This document shows positions 1-10,910 of a stretch of 38,804 nt of DNA, piece after piece. The translations under genes and the position numbers were made by a program. The notes below the pieces were generated by a model, which saw only the letters and a program-made list of their open reading frames with translations, was not told the origin of the DNA and made no database searches. The DNA is taken from positions 1 through 38,804 of the forward strand of contig QANT01007404.1 in NCBI GenBank assembly GCA_003254885.1. The letters run 5' to 3'. Every line of letters begins with the position of its first letter. The first letter of the stretch is position 1. Source of the DNA: Purshia tridentata. Lineage: Eukaryota; Streptophyta; Magnoliopsida; Rosales; Rosaceae.

Positions 1-171
1 TGAAATTAGGAGAATAAACATCGAAAGTGGGGAAACGGGAGTTCTATGAGGTTCAATCTGTTCTTCGGACTGTTGCTGAAGAACTGAATCTTAAATTTTT
101 AGGGCCCTAATTACAGAAGGCGATCATTACTGTTTAGAAAACCTGTGCATATCCTCCTATGTATGATCATA

Positions 172-1330
172 TAATTAATAGCAATATTCATGGTATTCTA
201 TAACAATTGTATAAAACGTTTACCGAAATATAAAACAATAATATATAACCTATGAAAAAAAGATTCATGCAGTAATATATTTCTTAGTAAGAAAATAACT
301 TGGGACGCAGGCATGTGTTCTCTCAGCCCCTAGTTGGAGGAGCTCTTCCAACTCTCTCCCAAAATCCTCGGCAGTGTACGTTCAAAATCAGAACCATTCA
401 TTTTTTATTATCACTTATTAAATATTATTTATGTAAAAAATTAACTTAATTAAAAATTGTTTGGTTATTTAATTGTTATCGAATAAATGAACGGTTTGGT
501 CAAGAAACCACTATTTAAATACAAACTATCCATATATTTTATTTATTCACTAAAAATTATACAACTAAACAATTTCTGATTGAGTTGAGTTTTTATAGAG
601 ATGATTTTTAATAGATAATCTAAAAAATGAATATTTTTGATTCTAAACCTACAAGGCCAAACGAGAATTTTGGGAGAGAGGTTGGAGGAGTTCCTCCAGT
701 ATTATTATATAAATAATATTGGTGATACTCAGAGTATTCTATGGCAATAAAATATAACTTTTACCCAAATAGAAAACAATAATTTATAACGTACAGAAAA
801 AAGGATGTATGTGGTAATATATTTCTTAGTAAAAATAACTTGGGATACATATGCATGCATATAGAAACTTTTATGGTATTATTATAGTGGCGATATTCAT
901 GGTATTCTACAACAATAATATATAAAACATTTACCCAAATAGACAAACAAAAATTTATAACGTACAGCTTTTGGGGTTAGTGCAAGTGATGAGGGTGGGT
1001 GAGGTAATGATTAGAATTAGGCTAGATACAAGGTTTAATTCCCTCTAATGTAAAAACAGAAGAAGATATATTTGGACATTGGTACGGATTAAGTAAATAG
1101 AAAATTATATTTCCTAGTAAAAATAACTTGGGAGTTGGTATACATGCATTGGAACATTTATGGTATTATTATATTGGTGATATTCATGGTATTCAACAAC
1201 AATAATACATAAAGTTTACCCAAATAGAAAAACAACAATAAATAACGTACGAAAAAGAAGATATATGGTGTAATATATTTCTCAGTAAAAATAACCATGG
1301 ATACATGCATGCATTGGAACATTTATGGTA
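172..1330. repeat. Ladder of four promoter-like repeats upstream of the S-protein gene
   Basis: Four diverged direct copies of a unit of about 165 bp lie at roughly 172-320, 705-872, 872-966 plus 1111-1160, and 1160-1330. Shared words include a 'gatattcatggtattc' block, 'tttacccaaatag', 'tataacgtac', 'taatatatttctcagtaaaaataac' split over variants, and 'gcattggaacatttatgg'. Copy 1 is separated from copy 2 by a foldback element (332-701), and copy 3 is split by about 145 bp of unrelated sequence (967-1110). The final block recurs just upstream of both S-protein genes, so the ladder probably consists of duplicated promoter segments. No coding sequence is visible in 1-1452. Confidence 0.7.
332..701. 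mobile_element. Foldback/MITE-like element with about 75-bp terminal inverted repeats
   Basis: The left end (about 332-410) and the reverse complement of the right end (about 625-701) align over some 75 bp. Both contain a GGAGGA-type start, 'ctctctcccaaaat' and an A/T-rich inner block. Each terminus is itself a small palindrome (ttggaggagctcttccaa on the left). The interior is AT-rich with no reading frame. I could not define a clean target-site duplication. It sits inside the upstream repeat ladder, between copies 1 and 2. Confidence 0.65.
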
Positions 1331-1389
1331 TTTTTTTTTTTTGGTAGAACATTTATGGTATTTTCATATATCGCAAAAGTTCTCTTGCT

Positions 1390-1397
1390 CTATAAAT
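1390..1397 (+). promoter_or_regulatory. TATA box of the first S-protein gene
   Basis: CTATAAAT lies 56 bp before the ATG at 1453 and is preceded by a block (about 1310-1390) that also occurs before the second S-protein gene. The position fits a plant core promoter with a short leader. Confidence 0.55.
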
Positions 1398-1452
1398 TCA
1401 CAAGCATATATCTCACAAAACCAATACTGTATCACACATACATAATACAAAG

Positions 1453-1857
1453 ATGAATAAACTGATAATTTTATTGTTGAGTTTCGCACTTTTTACCATG
1501 TGTAAGGTTGAAAGCTTTTGGCCATGGCCTGCTACGCACATTCAAATCCTCAATGGTTTGGAACCACACTCGGATATTGCCATTCATTGTAAATCTGCAG
1601 ATGATAATCTCGGTGTTCGTGTGGTTCAACCTCAAAGTAACTTTGAGTTTCAGTTCAAACTTAACTTTGCGATGACTACGCAATTTTACTGTAGATTTGA
1701 ATGGCCTGGCCAACTTCATTGGTTTGACATTTACATAAACTCCAGGGATCAATGCAACAATTATTGTGTATGGATGATCAAATCGGGAGGTCCATGCAAG
1801 TACAATACTTACACCACCGATTTTGATCTGTGCTATCCGTGGAACACAAACAAGTAA
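1453..1857 (+). CDS. S-protein homologue (plant self-incompatibility S1 family), copy 1
   Basis: Intronless 134-residue secreted protein. Residues 1 to about 21 form a hydrophobic signal peptide (MNKLIILLLSFALFTMC). The mature part has the family pattern: a start like HIQILNGL, then IHCKSADDNLG, a central FEFQFKLNF strand, CRFEW, WFDIYI and a cysteine-rich C-terminal part ending in FDLCYPW. The family is related to the poppy pollen self-incompatibility S1 protein; most plant members are of unknown function and are often expressed in flowers or roots. Length and intronless structure are typical. It is a tandem duplicate of the gene at 3348; the predicted mature proteins are closely similar. 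A self-incompatibility role should not be assumed. Confidence 0.9.
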   Translation: MNKLIILLLSFALFTMCKVESFWPWPATHIQILNGLEPHSDIAIHCKSADDNLGVRVVQPQSNFEFQFKLNFAMTTQFYCRFEWPGQLHWFDIYINSRDQCNNYCVWMIKSGGPCKYNTYTTDFDLCYPWNTNK

Positions 1858-1938
1858 TTTAATGTACTCGCATGGTTGATATAGTACGTACTCTTAAGAT
1901 CATTGAAAGACGTTGGTATGTAGTTTATGATTGTATTT

Positions 1939-2380
1939 GCTTATTAGATGCTGATTTTGTAATTTGATAATGATTTCGTTATCGGATGCTAAGTTTTAGT
2001 TATTTTATTTGTTGTATGTATTCAATCAATGAATTTTTCTTTTTTAATATTTTTTTGTGATGTTAGAGAGGGCCCAATTTTTTTTTGGCACAAGGTCTAC
2101 AAAATCTCATATCCGAGCTTGTCGTGAATCACGATCAAGAGTTATTAATTGTGTTCAATAGTCTTGCCGTGCAAATGCTTATTAGATGCTGATTTTGTAA
2201 TTTGATAATGGTTTCGTTATCGGATGCTAAGTTTTAGTTATTTTATTTGTTGTATGTTTCAATCAATGAATTTTTCTTTTTTAATATTTTTTTGTGATGT
2301 TAGAGAGGGCCAATTTTTTTTTTGCACAAGGTCTACAAAATCTCATATCCGAGCCTGTCGCGAATCACGATCAAGAGTTG
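1939..2380. repeat. 238-bp-spaced tandem duplication of S-protein 3' flank
   Basis: A block beginning 'ttattagatgctgatt' at about 1941 is repeated from about 2179 with few differences. It covers roughly 205 bp each time, through 'caaggtctacaaaatctcat' to 'cacgatcaagagtt'. Between the copies is 'gttcaatagtcttgccgtg', which recurs at about 2700-2725. The tail 'gatcaagagttgctgcatg' and the later 'gttgatttataaa' block are also found after the second S-protein gene, so this DNA is the duplicated downstream flank of the family. An N lies at 2393 in a T run. Confidence 0.75.
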
Positions 2381-3215
2381 CTGCATGTGGTTNTTTTTTT
2401 TTTTTTCCTATGTCGACCTGAAACATGTTATTGTGTTAGTCAGAACACAAATGAAGTTGTTGAAGTGATCGAATGTTGATTTATAAACAAGGACATGATG
2501 GATCCTCTCTTTTAATCTTTTCTAATAAAAAAAATTCAAGTGTTTATGATCTTAGTATCATGAGTGTGTGCTTACATCAAGACTAAGATACATCTCTGGA
2601 GGTGAAACTATAATTGAAAAAAGTGTTCTCACATGTCTCAAACTAAAATTATTTCTCAAATAAGCAAATATTTATCAACACAATTTTCAACAGTTATTAA
2701 TTGTGTTCAATAGTCTTGCCGTGCAACCCAACATCTTCGCTCCATCATTCAAAAAATTTTGAAATTGATTTGGGATTTGAGGGTACGAAATTATAGATAG
2801 GGAAATGATTTAGGCACAAGATCTATCATCTATATGCCATAATTTGTTGTGGCAAAATTTTTACTCCAAATCATATTAATATAATTAAAAGAAAAATTTT
2901 GTCTGTCCATCTCTCTCTCTCTCTCTCTCAACTTTTCTATCAAATTAATTCTCAAATCTTTAACTTGATTTTCTTCTATATAAACGTACTTATATTTTCA
3001 TGAAATCTTTAAAATTTTAAATTGAATACATCTAAATTTAAAATTTAAAATTGAATACATCTAAATTTAAAATTTTTAAAAGATTTTTTTGATTTTCAAA
3101 TTTTTTTAAAATCCATTAGAATCTCAATTGAATACACCAAGATTTTTATGAATTATTAAAATCCATTAGAATTCCACAATATCCCAATTAAAATCCATTA
3201 GGATCCCAATTCTAA
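2381..3215. other. AT-rich intergenic DNA between the S-protein genes
   Basis: No gene is visible. A CT microsatellite lies at about 2910-2930. From about 2970 to 3210 there are short repeats of 'aattgaatacatctaaattt' and 'aaaatccattaga', with similar words in the 34.15-34.5 kb region. This resembles degenerate MITE sequence of the 'attcaatt' type. Confidence 0.5.
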
Positions 3216-3298
3216 AGATGCATGCATATTGAAACATTTATGGTATTATTCATGAGACATTTATGGTATTCTCACATATTGCAAAAGTTCCCTTGCTC

Positions 3299-3305
3299 TA
3301 TAAAT
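3299..3305 (+). promoter_or_regulatory. TATA box of the second S-protein gene
   Basis: TATAAAT lies 43 bp before the ATG at 3348. The surrounding 130 bp is homologous to the promoter of the first copy. Confidence 0.5.
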
Positions 3306-3347
3306 TCCCACAAAACCAATATTGTTTCACGCATACAAAATACAAAG

Positions 3348-3743
3348 ATGAATCGATTGATAATTTTATTGTTGAATTTGGCACTTATTAGCATGTGCAC
3401 GGCTGCAAGCTTGCCTACTACTCACGTTAAGATCATCAATGGTTTGGAAGCACAGTCGGATATTTCTATTCATTGTAAATCTGCAGATGATGATCTCGGT
3501 GTTCATGTGGTTCAGTCTCAAAGTAGGTTTGAGTTTCAGTTCAAACTTAACTTTGCGATGACTACGCAATTCAAGTGTAGCTTTGAATGGTCTGCCGGCC
3601 AAGTTCATTGGTTCGACATTTACATATACCATAGGGATCAGTGCATAAATTGTTTATGGATGGTCAAATCTGGAGGTCCATGCAAGTACAATGCTTACAC
3701 CGAAGCTTTCGATCTATGCTATCCGTGGAACACAAAAAAGTGA
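3348..3743 (+). CDS. S-protein homologue (plant self-incompatibility S1 family), copy 2
   Basis: Intronless, 131 residues from the ATG at 3348. The frame is open upstream to 3222, but 3348 matches the start of copy 1 and gives a proper signal peptide (MNRLIILLLNLALISMC), with likely cleavage near CTAAS. The mature part repeats the copy 1 motifs: HVKIINGLE, IHCKSADDDLG, FEFQFKLNF, CSFEW, WFDIYI, GGPCKYN and FDLCYPW. Differences from copy 1 are scattered substitutions and small indels, with no break, so both copies look potentially functional. Role unknown; probably a small secreted ligand-like protein. Confidence 0.9.
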   Translation: MNRLIILLLNLALISMCTAASLPTTHVKIINGLEAQSDISIHCKSADDDLGVHVVQSQSRFEFQFKLNFAMTTQFKCSFEWSAGQVHWFDIYIYHRDQCINCLWMVKSGGPCKYNAYTEAFDLCYPWNTKK

Positions 3744-4330
3744 TTTGACTTGCATGGTTTGGTGACCGATCAAGAGTTGCTGCATGTAATATGTTCTATA
3801 TTGTGTTCTATGTTGTGTTCTAGTGAGAAACACAGATGAAGTTGTTGAAGTGAATGTTGATTTATAAATAAGGACACAAATATGAGACTCTTGATCTCCA
3901 CTATCATTTTTCATACATCCTGCTTTCTTCGTGAATGAAAACAACACTACTTATTAACTTATTTCCAATAGGTCCACATGTTATGGAACCAACACAATAA
4001 GCTCAACTCGAACACTAAATTATTTTGTATGCATACATGATCCTATTAACTAGTAGTAGTTGTATAGCCAAAAAAAAAAACCTAGTATATGATTTTAAGG
4101 ATCTACCCTAAACCCTAAGGGTACGTGCTCGTTTTATTATGATATTATATCATCATCGTCAAACATTCATCTTGTTACCAACTTAATTACCATAAGATCG
4201 GTTTTTTTTTCTTTATTAATAAATTACAAAATAATTAAGATGGTGCAATATTCTGTTTACTCTTGACATTCTCAAAGATGGATGCACGAAAACCTCAAAT
4301 TGACTCACTAATACAGATGGAGTTTCGTTG
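3744..4330. other. Intergenic DNA with 3'-flank remnants of the S-protein unit
   Basis: The first 150 bp repeat the 'gatcaagagttgctgcatg' and 'gttgatttataaa' blocks seen after copy 1 (2365-2490), which marks the extent of the gene duplication. The rest, to about 4330, is AT-rich with no recognisable gene. Confidence 0.55.
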
Positions 4331-4334
4331 CCAG

Positions 4335-5265
4335 ACCTAGCTTCTTACGGCGTCGATCTCCTTCTTCGTAGCAGAAGCCAAATATAGAGACATGGAAGTG
4401 GCTACTTGTGAGATTCAATGGCTCCGCTACTTATTGCATGACCTTGGTGTAAAGCATATTGTTGCAAGACATATTATTATCTGTCATGAAATTCAGAAAT
4501 TTGTTAGCCTTCTCAAGAACATACTGAGCACCCTCCTTGAATCATGTAAGCCCTCGTCGAGCTCTTTCTGCAGGCGTTTTAAGTACTTCTTTGTGCCTAT
4601 TTGAGCTCTTTTTGCATGCGTTCGATACAACACTTAACCGCGAGAACTTCTACGGCTGGCAAGAAGAGCCACCAAGTCCTGGAGGAACTTGTCTCTCAAT
4701 ATGGTCCATGAAAAAACATTCAACCTTTTCAACATTCCAGAGGTCGAGGAGTAGCTGCAGATCACATTAGGTACTGTCAATCAGGGGTTCATCCTTCCAG
4801 GCACGAAGGCAGGGCATGACCAGATGGATCTTCTTCTCAACTCAAGAAAACCATAAGTCAGATCTATCAGTGCAAAGTTGCTACAATAGGACGAACCATG
4901 CCTATCAATTTCGTTTTCCGTTTTCCAAACTCAATGCAATAGCTGCAACACAACCTCCCCAGACTACAAAATCATCCTATTGGCTGGGAGATACTGGAAC
5001 AGCTCACCATGTAACATACAAACTCTAATCTTTCAGTCCACCCGGATTATTAAGGTCCGGACGTCATCACCATGAGTTTAGGGTTTAGCAATTTCACATA
5101 TTGGTTCTACAACTGTTTCCACACCTAATTCTGATTTTCACTAAACTGATGTGTTGCATGTACCACACATTGCTCACAATTTATTGTCAGTTAGTAAATT
5201 TGTGTGATGATGAATGTTCATTAACATTTACTTGCACAAATTTGTTGTGACGAGCTGACACTTGA
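4335..5265 (+). mobile_element. Degenerate Ty1-copia retrotransposon fragments
   Basis: At about 4365-4450 the + strand encodes a strip typical of the copia RNase H end (AEAKYRDMEVATCEIQWLRY). Further on, about 4840-5030, there is gag/protease-type sequence: a CYNRTNHAYQ stretch as found after the gag zinc knuckle, then WLGDTGTAHHVT, matching the copia protease active-site region (usually W..DTGA..H.T). At 5100-5215, in shifting frames, come pieces like TVSTPNSDFH, VLHVPHI and NLLSV, which follow protease in copia. Frameshifts and stops are frequent and no long terminal repeats were found. RNase H-like sequence precedes gag-like sequence, so at least two insertions or a rearrangement are present. 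Confidence 0.75.
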
Positions 5266-5641
5266 TCTCCTAACTTTACAGCATCCCTGTCAGTGGATGA
5301 GCTGGAACTATCACTGTTTATTATTGGTTTAACATAGCTTAGAAGTTGGGAACAGAGTTTACAGTACCAGACTAACAATTTGTATATTCCTACATGAAGT
5401 GATTGCCTAATTCAACCAAATTGCTTACATCAACCAAGCTGAAAAGGCACATGCACTTCTGCCCCATCCACAATTCCAATTCAGATCAAATTGAACACTG
5501 ATATTCTCATTGACAGCATTAAGATTCAAACAGAGAAATACACCTAGATGAAGATACATTTGAGCTTGCAATAACAAAATGAAATGACACAAGGAACAAA
5601 AAGGTGCAGAACGAAACCTGCAAGAAAACTTGAGCTAAAGG

Positions 5642-6700
5642 TCAGACATTCTTTAACTTGTCCATCTTTGAAGGCGGCCATCGACCTTTCTTTCTCAGTT
5701 TTCGCTTACGAACAAGTCGTTTCCTCCGAAGTCTTATTTTCTTTGCCAGTTTCATCTTCAACTTCTGCGCTTGCCTCTCTTGTAGCTTTGACTCCAAGGG
5801 AAGCTTGTCAACAGGTACCACCTCTTCCTTGCTGTCTGAAGAGGGCTCACTGCCCTCTGTTGGACTGGTTCCACCAGTGTCAGTGGAAGCCTTGACAACT
5901 ACGGAAACTGATTTTTTGACAACAATGGGCATACAAAGTCGAACCCCATTGAACGACTTCGGATGCGGATCAATGGGTTTCATGTGTGCCATAGAAACTG
6001 AAAACCAAAGAAGAAATCATCATATGAATATTAGCTGAAAGTCAAGCAAGAAAAAACAGATAAAAACGCAAAATCCAAGTAAGAAAAACACTTTGGGACA
6101 GCATAATAATAATCAATTTTGAGAAAATTAGAAAACAGGAGCAACGAGAGAGTGAACATATCTACTTAAAGAAACAGATTACAAATTAGAACAGACAGTA
6201 TAAGCCAGAGAAATGTTCAAGTCTTGAAAGCTGAACACACAGAAAATAAGATTAGCAATGCTTAGGAAAAGCAATTGGTGCAGCGCAATGTCAAATGTTT
6301 GAAGGAAAACCACAACAAATAAGAAAAACAAGAAACCAACCAAAAACAGCCAATTGAGATTTGGGGTTTAGAGAATTAAGCGAAAATTTGGAGTAGAACC
6401 GATGACTCAGCTGAAGATAAAGAAGAGCATCGTCCTAACCAAGCCTCAATAAGGTTCTCCTATCGAAACAAAACCCAACAAGGGTTACATGTTTACTCAC
6501 ATTCTTACTGTTTTCAAATTCTTGGTATGTATTCATTCAACCAATGGAAGCGAAAACGTCTTAAAAGTAAATGGAGAGAGAGAGAGAGAGAGAGAGTTAC
6601 TAGTTGCAGAGGGAGTGAGAGTTGATGTTGGAATTTCAGAAGAAGAACGAGATGAAGCGGCGGTGAGAGGCAGAGGATTGAAGCAGATAAGAAGAGCCAT
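5642..6700 (-). CDS. PSRP5: Plastid-specific 50S ribosomal protein 5 (PSRP5/cL37), chloroplast precursor
   Basis: Two exons on the minus strand. Exon 2 is 5642-5997, after a TTTTCAG acceptor. Exon 1 starts at ATG 6700-6698 and is modelled to 6601 with an A|GTAAC donor. That joins in frame (100 + 356 nt) to give 151 codons, near the usual precursor length. Exon 1 encodes a Ser/Thr-rich N-terminus (MALLICFNPL...) like a chloroplast transit peptide. The C-terminus is diagnostic: LPLESKLQ, then a basic stretch KLAKKIRLRRKRLVRKRK and the ending KKGRWPPSKMDKLKNV. The product is a small accessory protein of the plastid large ribosomal subunit. The exact exon 1 donor is uncertain because a CT run follows; a longer exon 1 would reach a stop at 6533. 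Confidence 0.85.
6571..6597. repeat. GA/CT microsatellite at the start of the PSRP5 intron
   Basis: About 12 GA units on the + strand, immediately after the likely PSRP5 exon 1 donor. Confidence 0.7.
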
Positions 6701-6800
6701 TTTCGAGCTTTCTGCCTTCTTTCCTCCGAAGACTGAAATTTGGTTGGTTTTGTTTTCCAAGGCTTTTCTTTGCCTTTTTGGATAAGCCGATCCGATCAAG

Positions 6801-7889
6801 GTAAGCTACATTCTCCTCTCGGTATTTTTTTTTTTTTTTTTTNTTTTTTTTTTTTACCCCTATAATTTACAACTTAAAACCTTGATGTTTGGAGCATTTC
6901 AAAATTTGCACTCTATCTTTTCAATAATGTCAATTTAGTAATTAGTACATAATTTTTTGATTTACTCATAATTTGTCGAATGCGCGGTTTACATAAGGTC
7001 AGGCTTTTTATTGTGAGGGCAAATTTGACATTTCACAGGTAAAAGGATTAGAAGACTAAGTTTTGAAGGAGAAGGGTCCAAAAAAGCTTATTGCATATTA
7101 AAAGAGATTATTCAATTAATACCCTAACATAAAACTCATGGACTAAATGGAGTTTTGAAAACACAGAAACCATTTTCAAGGTAAAACAGAAGACCAAAAA
7201 CGTTTTTTTTTTCGTATAAATTAATATCACATAAGTTAAGAAATAGAAATTAAGAAAAATAGTTAAAGCATTAAACATTTTCCTTATGGCTCAAATTTAT
7301 GTCAGAGGCAGGTATGTGATTTTTTATTCTTTATTTTACATTAAACATTTTCCTTATGGCTCAAATTTATGTCGTCTCTTCCTTACTTACTGAGTATGAA
7401 ACCTCTCCTTACATACATGACATTCATTCATGCTCATCTCTCATCTAAATAAATAAGGGACAGAGGCAGGTATGTGATTTTTTATTCTTTATTTTATCAT
7501 GTTCATTTTTCTTTTCAATTGGGTCTTGAAATTATTTCATATTTTAAACTAAATATTTTAATTATATGCATTCTATTATTGTATTGTAGTATTTTCTGTA
7601 GTTATTTTGCCATTACGCACTATTGCTTTTTTATTTAAACTCAAATTAAGGTACATTGGTCTGCAAACAAAGCAACTTGGATAAAATCATCATACACTTC
7701 ATGCCAATAACAAAAAAAAAAAAAAAAAAAAAAANAAAAAAAAAAAGAGAAAAACTTGTGAGAGAGGATATATCTACACTTTCACAGTCACAATATCTCT
7801 TCACATGTTAGTTATATTATCATTTATTGTGAGAAGAAAGTTGTATGCATCCGTTACATGTAAGTTTTTCTTAAAAGAGACACAAATAT
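6801..7889. repeat. AT-rich intergenic DNA with an interleaved duplication
   Basis: Homopolymer runs containing N lie at about 6829-6855 (T) and 7716-7746 (A). A block 'ttttccttatggctcaaatt' occurs at about 7276 and 7347. A second block, 'aggcaggtatgtgatttttt', occurs at about 7306 and 7466, each copy followed by 'attctttatttta'. The order is A-B-A-spacer-B, which suggests a duplication of about 70 bp followed by insertion. No gene is visible. Confidence 0.6.
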
Positions 7890-8280
7890 CATATCTAAGT
7901 AGCCCACAAGCAACTCCATTAGCCTCACAAGGTACATGAGAGAAAACTGGCCCTCCCTACCATCAAGAAAGAACCGAACATCATCAACAATACGTTTGCC
8001 ATGGAAGTGCCCTCTCGAGCATTACAAACAACATGCACCATTCGCAAGAAGTTGCCTTAAACTTCACTAGATTGGGAAAGATGATGGACCGATTGTGCAC
8101 CCTCAAGAGCAGCCAATGCCTCCATGTGACCACCACACCTAGCACAGGGAACTGGCTTTAGCCAAAGCAGCCACCGAGCTGCCATGAGAGTCGCGTATCG
8201 AACAACTACATGGCTACACCAGCAGTGTTTACCGACCAACTAAAACGCACCATCCACTTTGACCTTAGTAAGAAAACACC
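7890..8280 (-). pseudogene. RNase H-like domain relic (RVT_3 type, from a non-LTR retroelement)
   Basis: Read on the minus strand in several frames: a KVDGAF-like start near 8260, then CARCGGHMEALAALEGAQ at about 8085-8150, a possible VHVVCNAREG piece near 8020, and REGQFSHVPCEANGVACGL near 7910-7960. This is the pattern of the plant RNase H-like domain (central alanine-rich EALAALEG helix; terminal FSHVPREAN..AH motif). Several frameshifts and stops show it is dead. No linked reverse transcriptase was seen. It could also be a fragment of a host gene carrying this domain. Confidence 0.55.
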
Positions 8281-10230
8281 AAGTTGATGCTACTTGACAT
8301 TAACTCTTTGACATCACTGCAATCAGCTGTAAAGAATGCTTATAAAAGTCTTGAAGGAAGGGTATCAAACGCTTCAATCTTGACATTAACTTACATACTA
8401 CTGTTATTGTTTACAACCTTGTAGATTGTGGAATGTCCCTTGCATACTTTCTCTTTCTATATGGGTTTCTATCAAATGGTCCAACTCTTGCACAAACCAC
8501 TGCTATTACCACTTTTGGGTGGATTTTTTTGATCTAGCTTGCACCGTTTCTTCAAATGAGGTTCAAATTTGCACTAAAGCACACCATTGACATCAATAAT
8601 TAGTATAGAGTACTACAGTTTGTTCTAATGTTGGCATCTAAAACATTGTTTGGTTATTGTCCATTAACTTTTGCCCTTCAATGTTAAGAAATTACTTGGC
8701 TAAGGAATACTGATGATTATATATATATAAGTTGTTGTAATTCCATGGTTTGGTGGATGACCACCATAATCCGTATAACCAATTTTTGAATTTTATGTTA
8801 ACTATGCCCTATCATTTCACTTTTCTCAACTCCTTTTATCTTAATTTCATAACAAGTTATCACTTATCAGCAATTGATGCATTCTATACGATGTCTAACT
8901 TGAACCAAAAACTACAAATAATACAAGGGCATAACAGCCACACCAAAAGAAAAAAAATAGAGGCAAAAACCAAAACAAACCAAACCATCTAAAACAGCGA
9001 GCTAAGGACAACAATAAGGATGAAGCCTCCTCCAGAAAAGACAAAATTCCATCCTATGGCTGCTAAGCCAAACAAAGCAGTTAGAAAACCAACCAAACAG
9101 CAACCAAGCATGGTTGTTAGATCCTTGTAAAGATTTTATGTCAAGCAAATAACTTATGTTTTAAAAGCAGAAAAAATAATGGTCTGAACTTTACAAGCCC
9201 AGAATTCAAACTGAATCTTAAAATACCAATTGGATCACCTTTTACCCATTTCCCACACAAAAAGTTGCAACAAGAATAAGAATAACATCACCGAAATAAC
9301 ATATGATGAATTCTTCTGTCAAAAACTTCTGATCTTGATATGCCAACGAAAAGAGAGGCCACTAAAGGCATGATGATCATTCAAGTTTAGCATATAATGC
9401 AATGGAACCAATTCATGTTTTTTCTGTCTAAAAATGCTCAGTTTTTTTTTTCAAGGTAAACATAAAACCAAGGATCAAAGACAGCTCAAGCATGCGTCTC
9501 ATGAGTAATGTGAAATACAAAACCTGATAAAAAAATCATTTAAGGAAAAGCAATTACCAATTACCAAATCCCTCTCCCTCTCTACAGCCTCCAATAGGGA
9601 CTTCTAATTTGTGCATATACTGTAATCTTGGGCATGTTTCCACAAATTTCTTGCATGGGTATAAAAAAAATCATTGTCTATGTCTCTGGTAAATATTATT
9701 TAACTTTTCCTGTCAATACTATTAGGAATTGTTTGGCAACCCAGTGGCAGTTACTTAGTACAACTGATTGTAGTAGCATCATATTGTATAAAGAGCCTTC
9801 CTAAAGTTACTAGAATACCTCAGTGTTATCTATTTACTCAATATTCAGGATTTTACAATGAACTTACAATCCAAATAAATCTTCAGACATCATGTTCCTC
9901 TGACCTGGTGAGCTGCATGTACAAGGATGTTTTTTCATGATCAGAAAATGGAAAGAACTTCTGAATTCTGTAAGACACAGCATGCAGCATAGATGTCTAA
10001 GCGATATGGAATCAGATCCCCCACCTTAACAGAATCACATAAAAAGCAAAACTCATTGAATAATTTAACAATTTCCAGTAATAATAAATAGCAAAGAAGT
10101 CCCTGAGGGGCCACCTGGGAGGTGTCTCCCTTTTTGCTATAGAAATGGCCAAGGGTCAAGCCCTAGCTACATTGGAAATTTTCAAATAAGGATAAGAAAA
10201 GTAAGAATATCCTCTTTTGACCTATAATTC
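8281..10230. other. Intergenic DNA, no gene recognised
   Basis: AT-rich sequence with only short open frames and no codon pattern or motif that I can assign. The part nearest 10911 may hold the 3' region of the sucrose-phosphate phosphatase gene on the minus strand. Confidence 0.45.
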
Positions 10231-10446
10231 AATGATCGGAACCATCCATATTTTAGAACATCATTCAAAGATTAAAAAATCAGCCAAATAAAAAACTGTT
10301 TAGCTAATTATCAGCCAACATCATTTCAATTTTACCCGCCAAACTGTATTGGTTTGCACAATTTAGATAACCAAACAATTACTGATTTGGCTGATTTTTA
10401 CAGGTATGACTCTTGAGTAGGAAACATTGTATGTATATAAATACAT

Positions 10447-10836
10447 GCCCCTTTTATTGAGGGATCCCTCATTTAAGGGTAAATAAGGGATCTCTTGTAG
10501 TTGTGGGGGTCCACATTGTATTTTATAGATCAGAACCATCTACATTTTAGGCCACCATTGAAGGATCATCTTTACAAAAAATTAGCTAAATCATAAACCA
10601 TTTACCCGTTTGATTAAACGGTCATTATTTCAAGTGTTTATTGAAAGTATTTTGTTCATCCATAATCAAATTTAGATAGCTTATTGGTTTCCAATTTGTC
10701 TAATTTGTTGCAAGGATGATATTTGAATAAAGACCTAAAAAATAAATGATTCAATTTGTTTAAATACTATATGGAGTGGGTCCCGTGAAGGATCCTTTAT
10801 TTACCCTTAAATGAGGGGTTCCTCAATGGAAGGGCC
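10447..10836. mobile_element. TIR element (MITE), about 390 bp
   Basis: The left end 'cccctttta ttgaggga...' and the reverse complement of the right end share about 45 bp. This includes the word CTCATTTAAGGGTAAATAA with one change nearby and TTGAGG close to the tip. The interior is AT-rich and non-coding. A related inner pattern ('aaccatc...attttag') also occurs at 10235-10260, and a half copy of similar interior sequence follows the receptor kinase gene at about 25800-25970. I found no clear target-site duplication. Confidence 0.7.
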
Positions 10837-10910
10837 TATATATATATATGTATATATATCAGGAAAATATATTGGAGTTGTGAGAAATAGATACTGACCT
10901 TGTTAGGAAC

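Noticed and set aside
1471..1752. Antisense frame of 93 codons across the first S-protein gene
   Set aside because: A similar antisense frame exists in the second copy because the genes are paralogous; no motif, start context or intron supports it.
6533..6799. 88-codon frame starting at 6799 as the PSRP5 N-terminus
   Set aside because: The internal ATG at 6700 gives the transit-peptide-like start MALL; the upstream part is probably leader, and the tail past 6601 probably intron.
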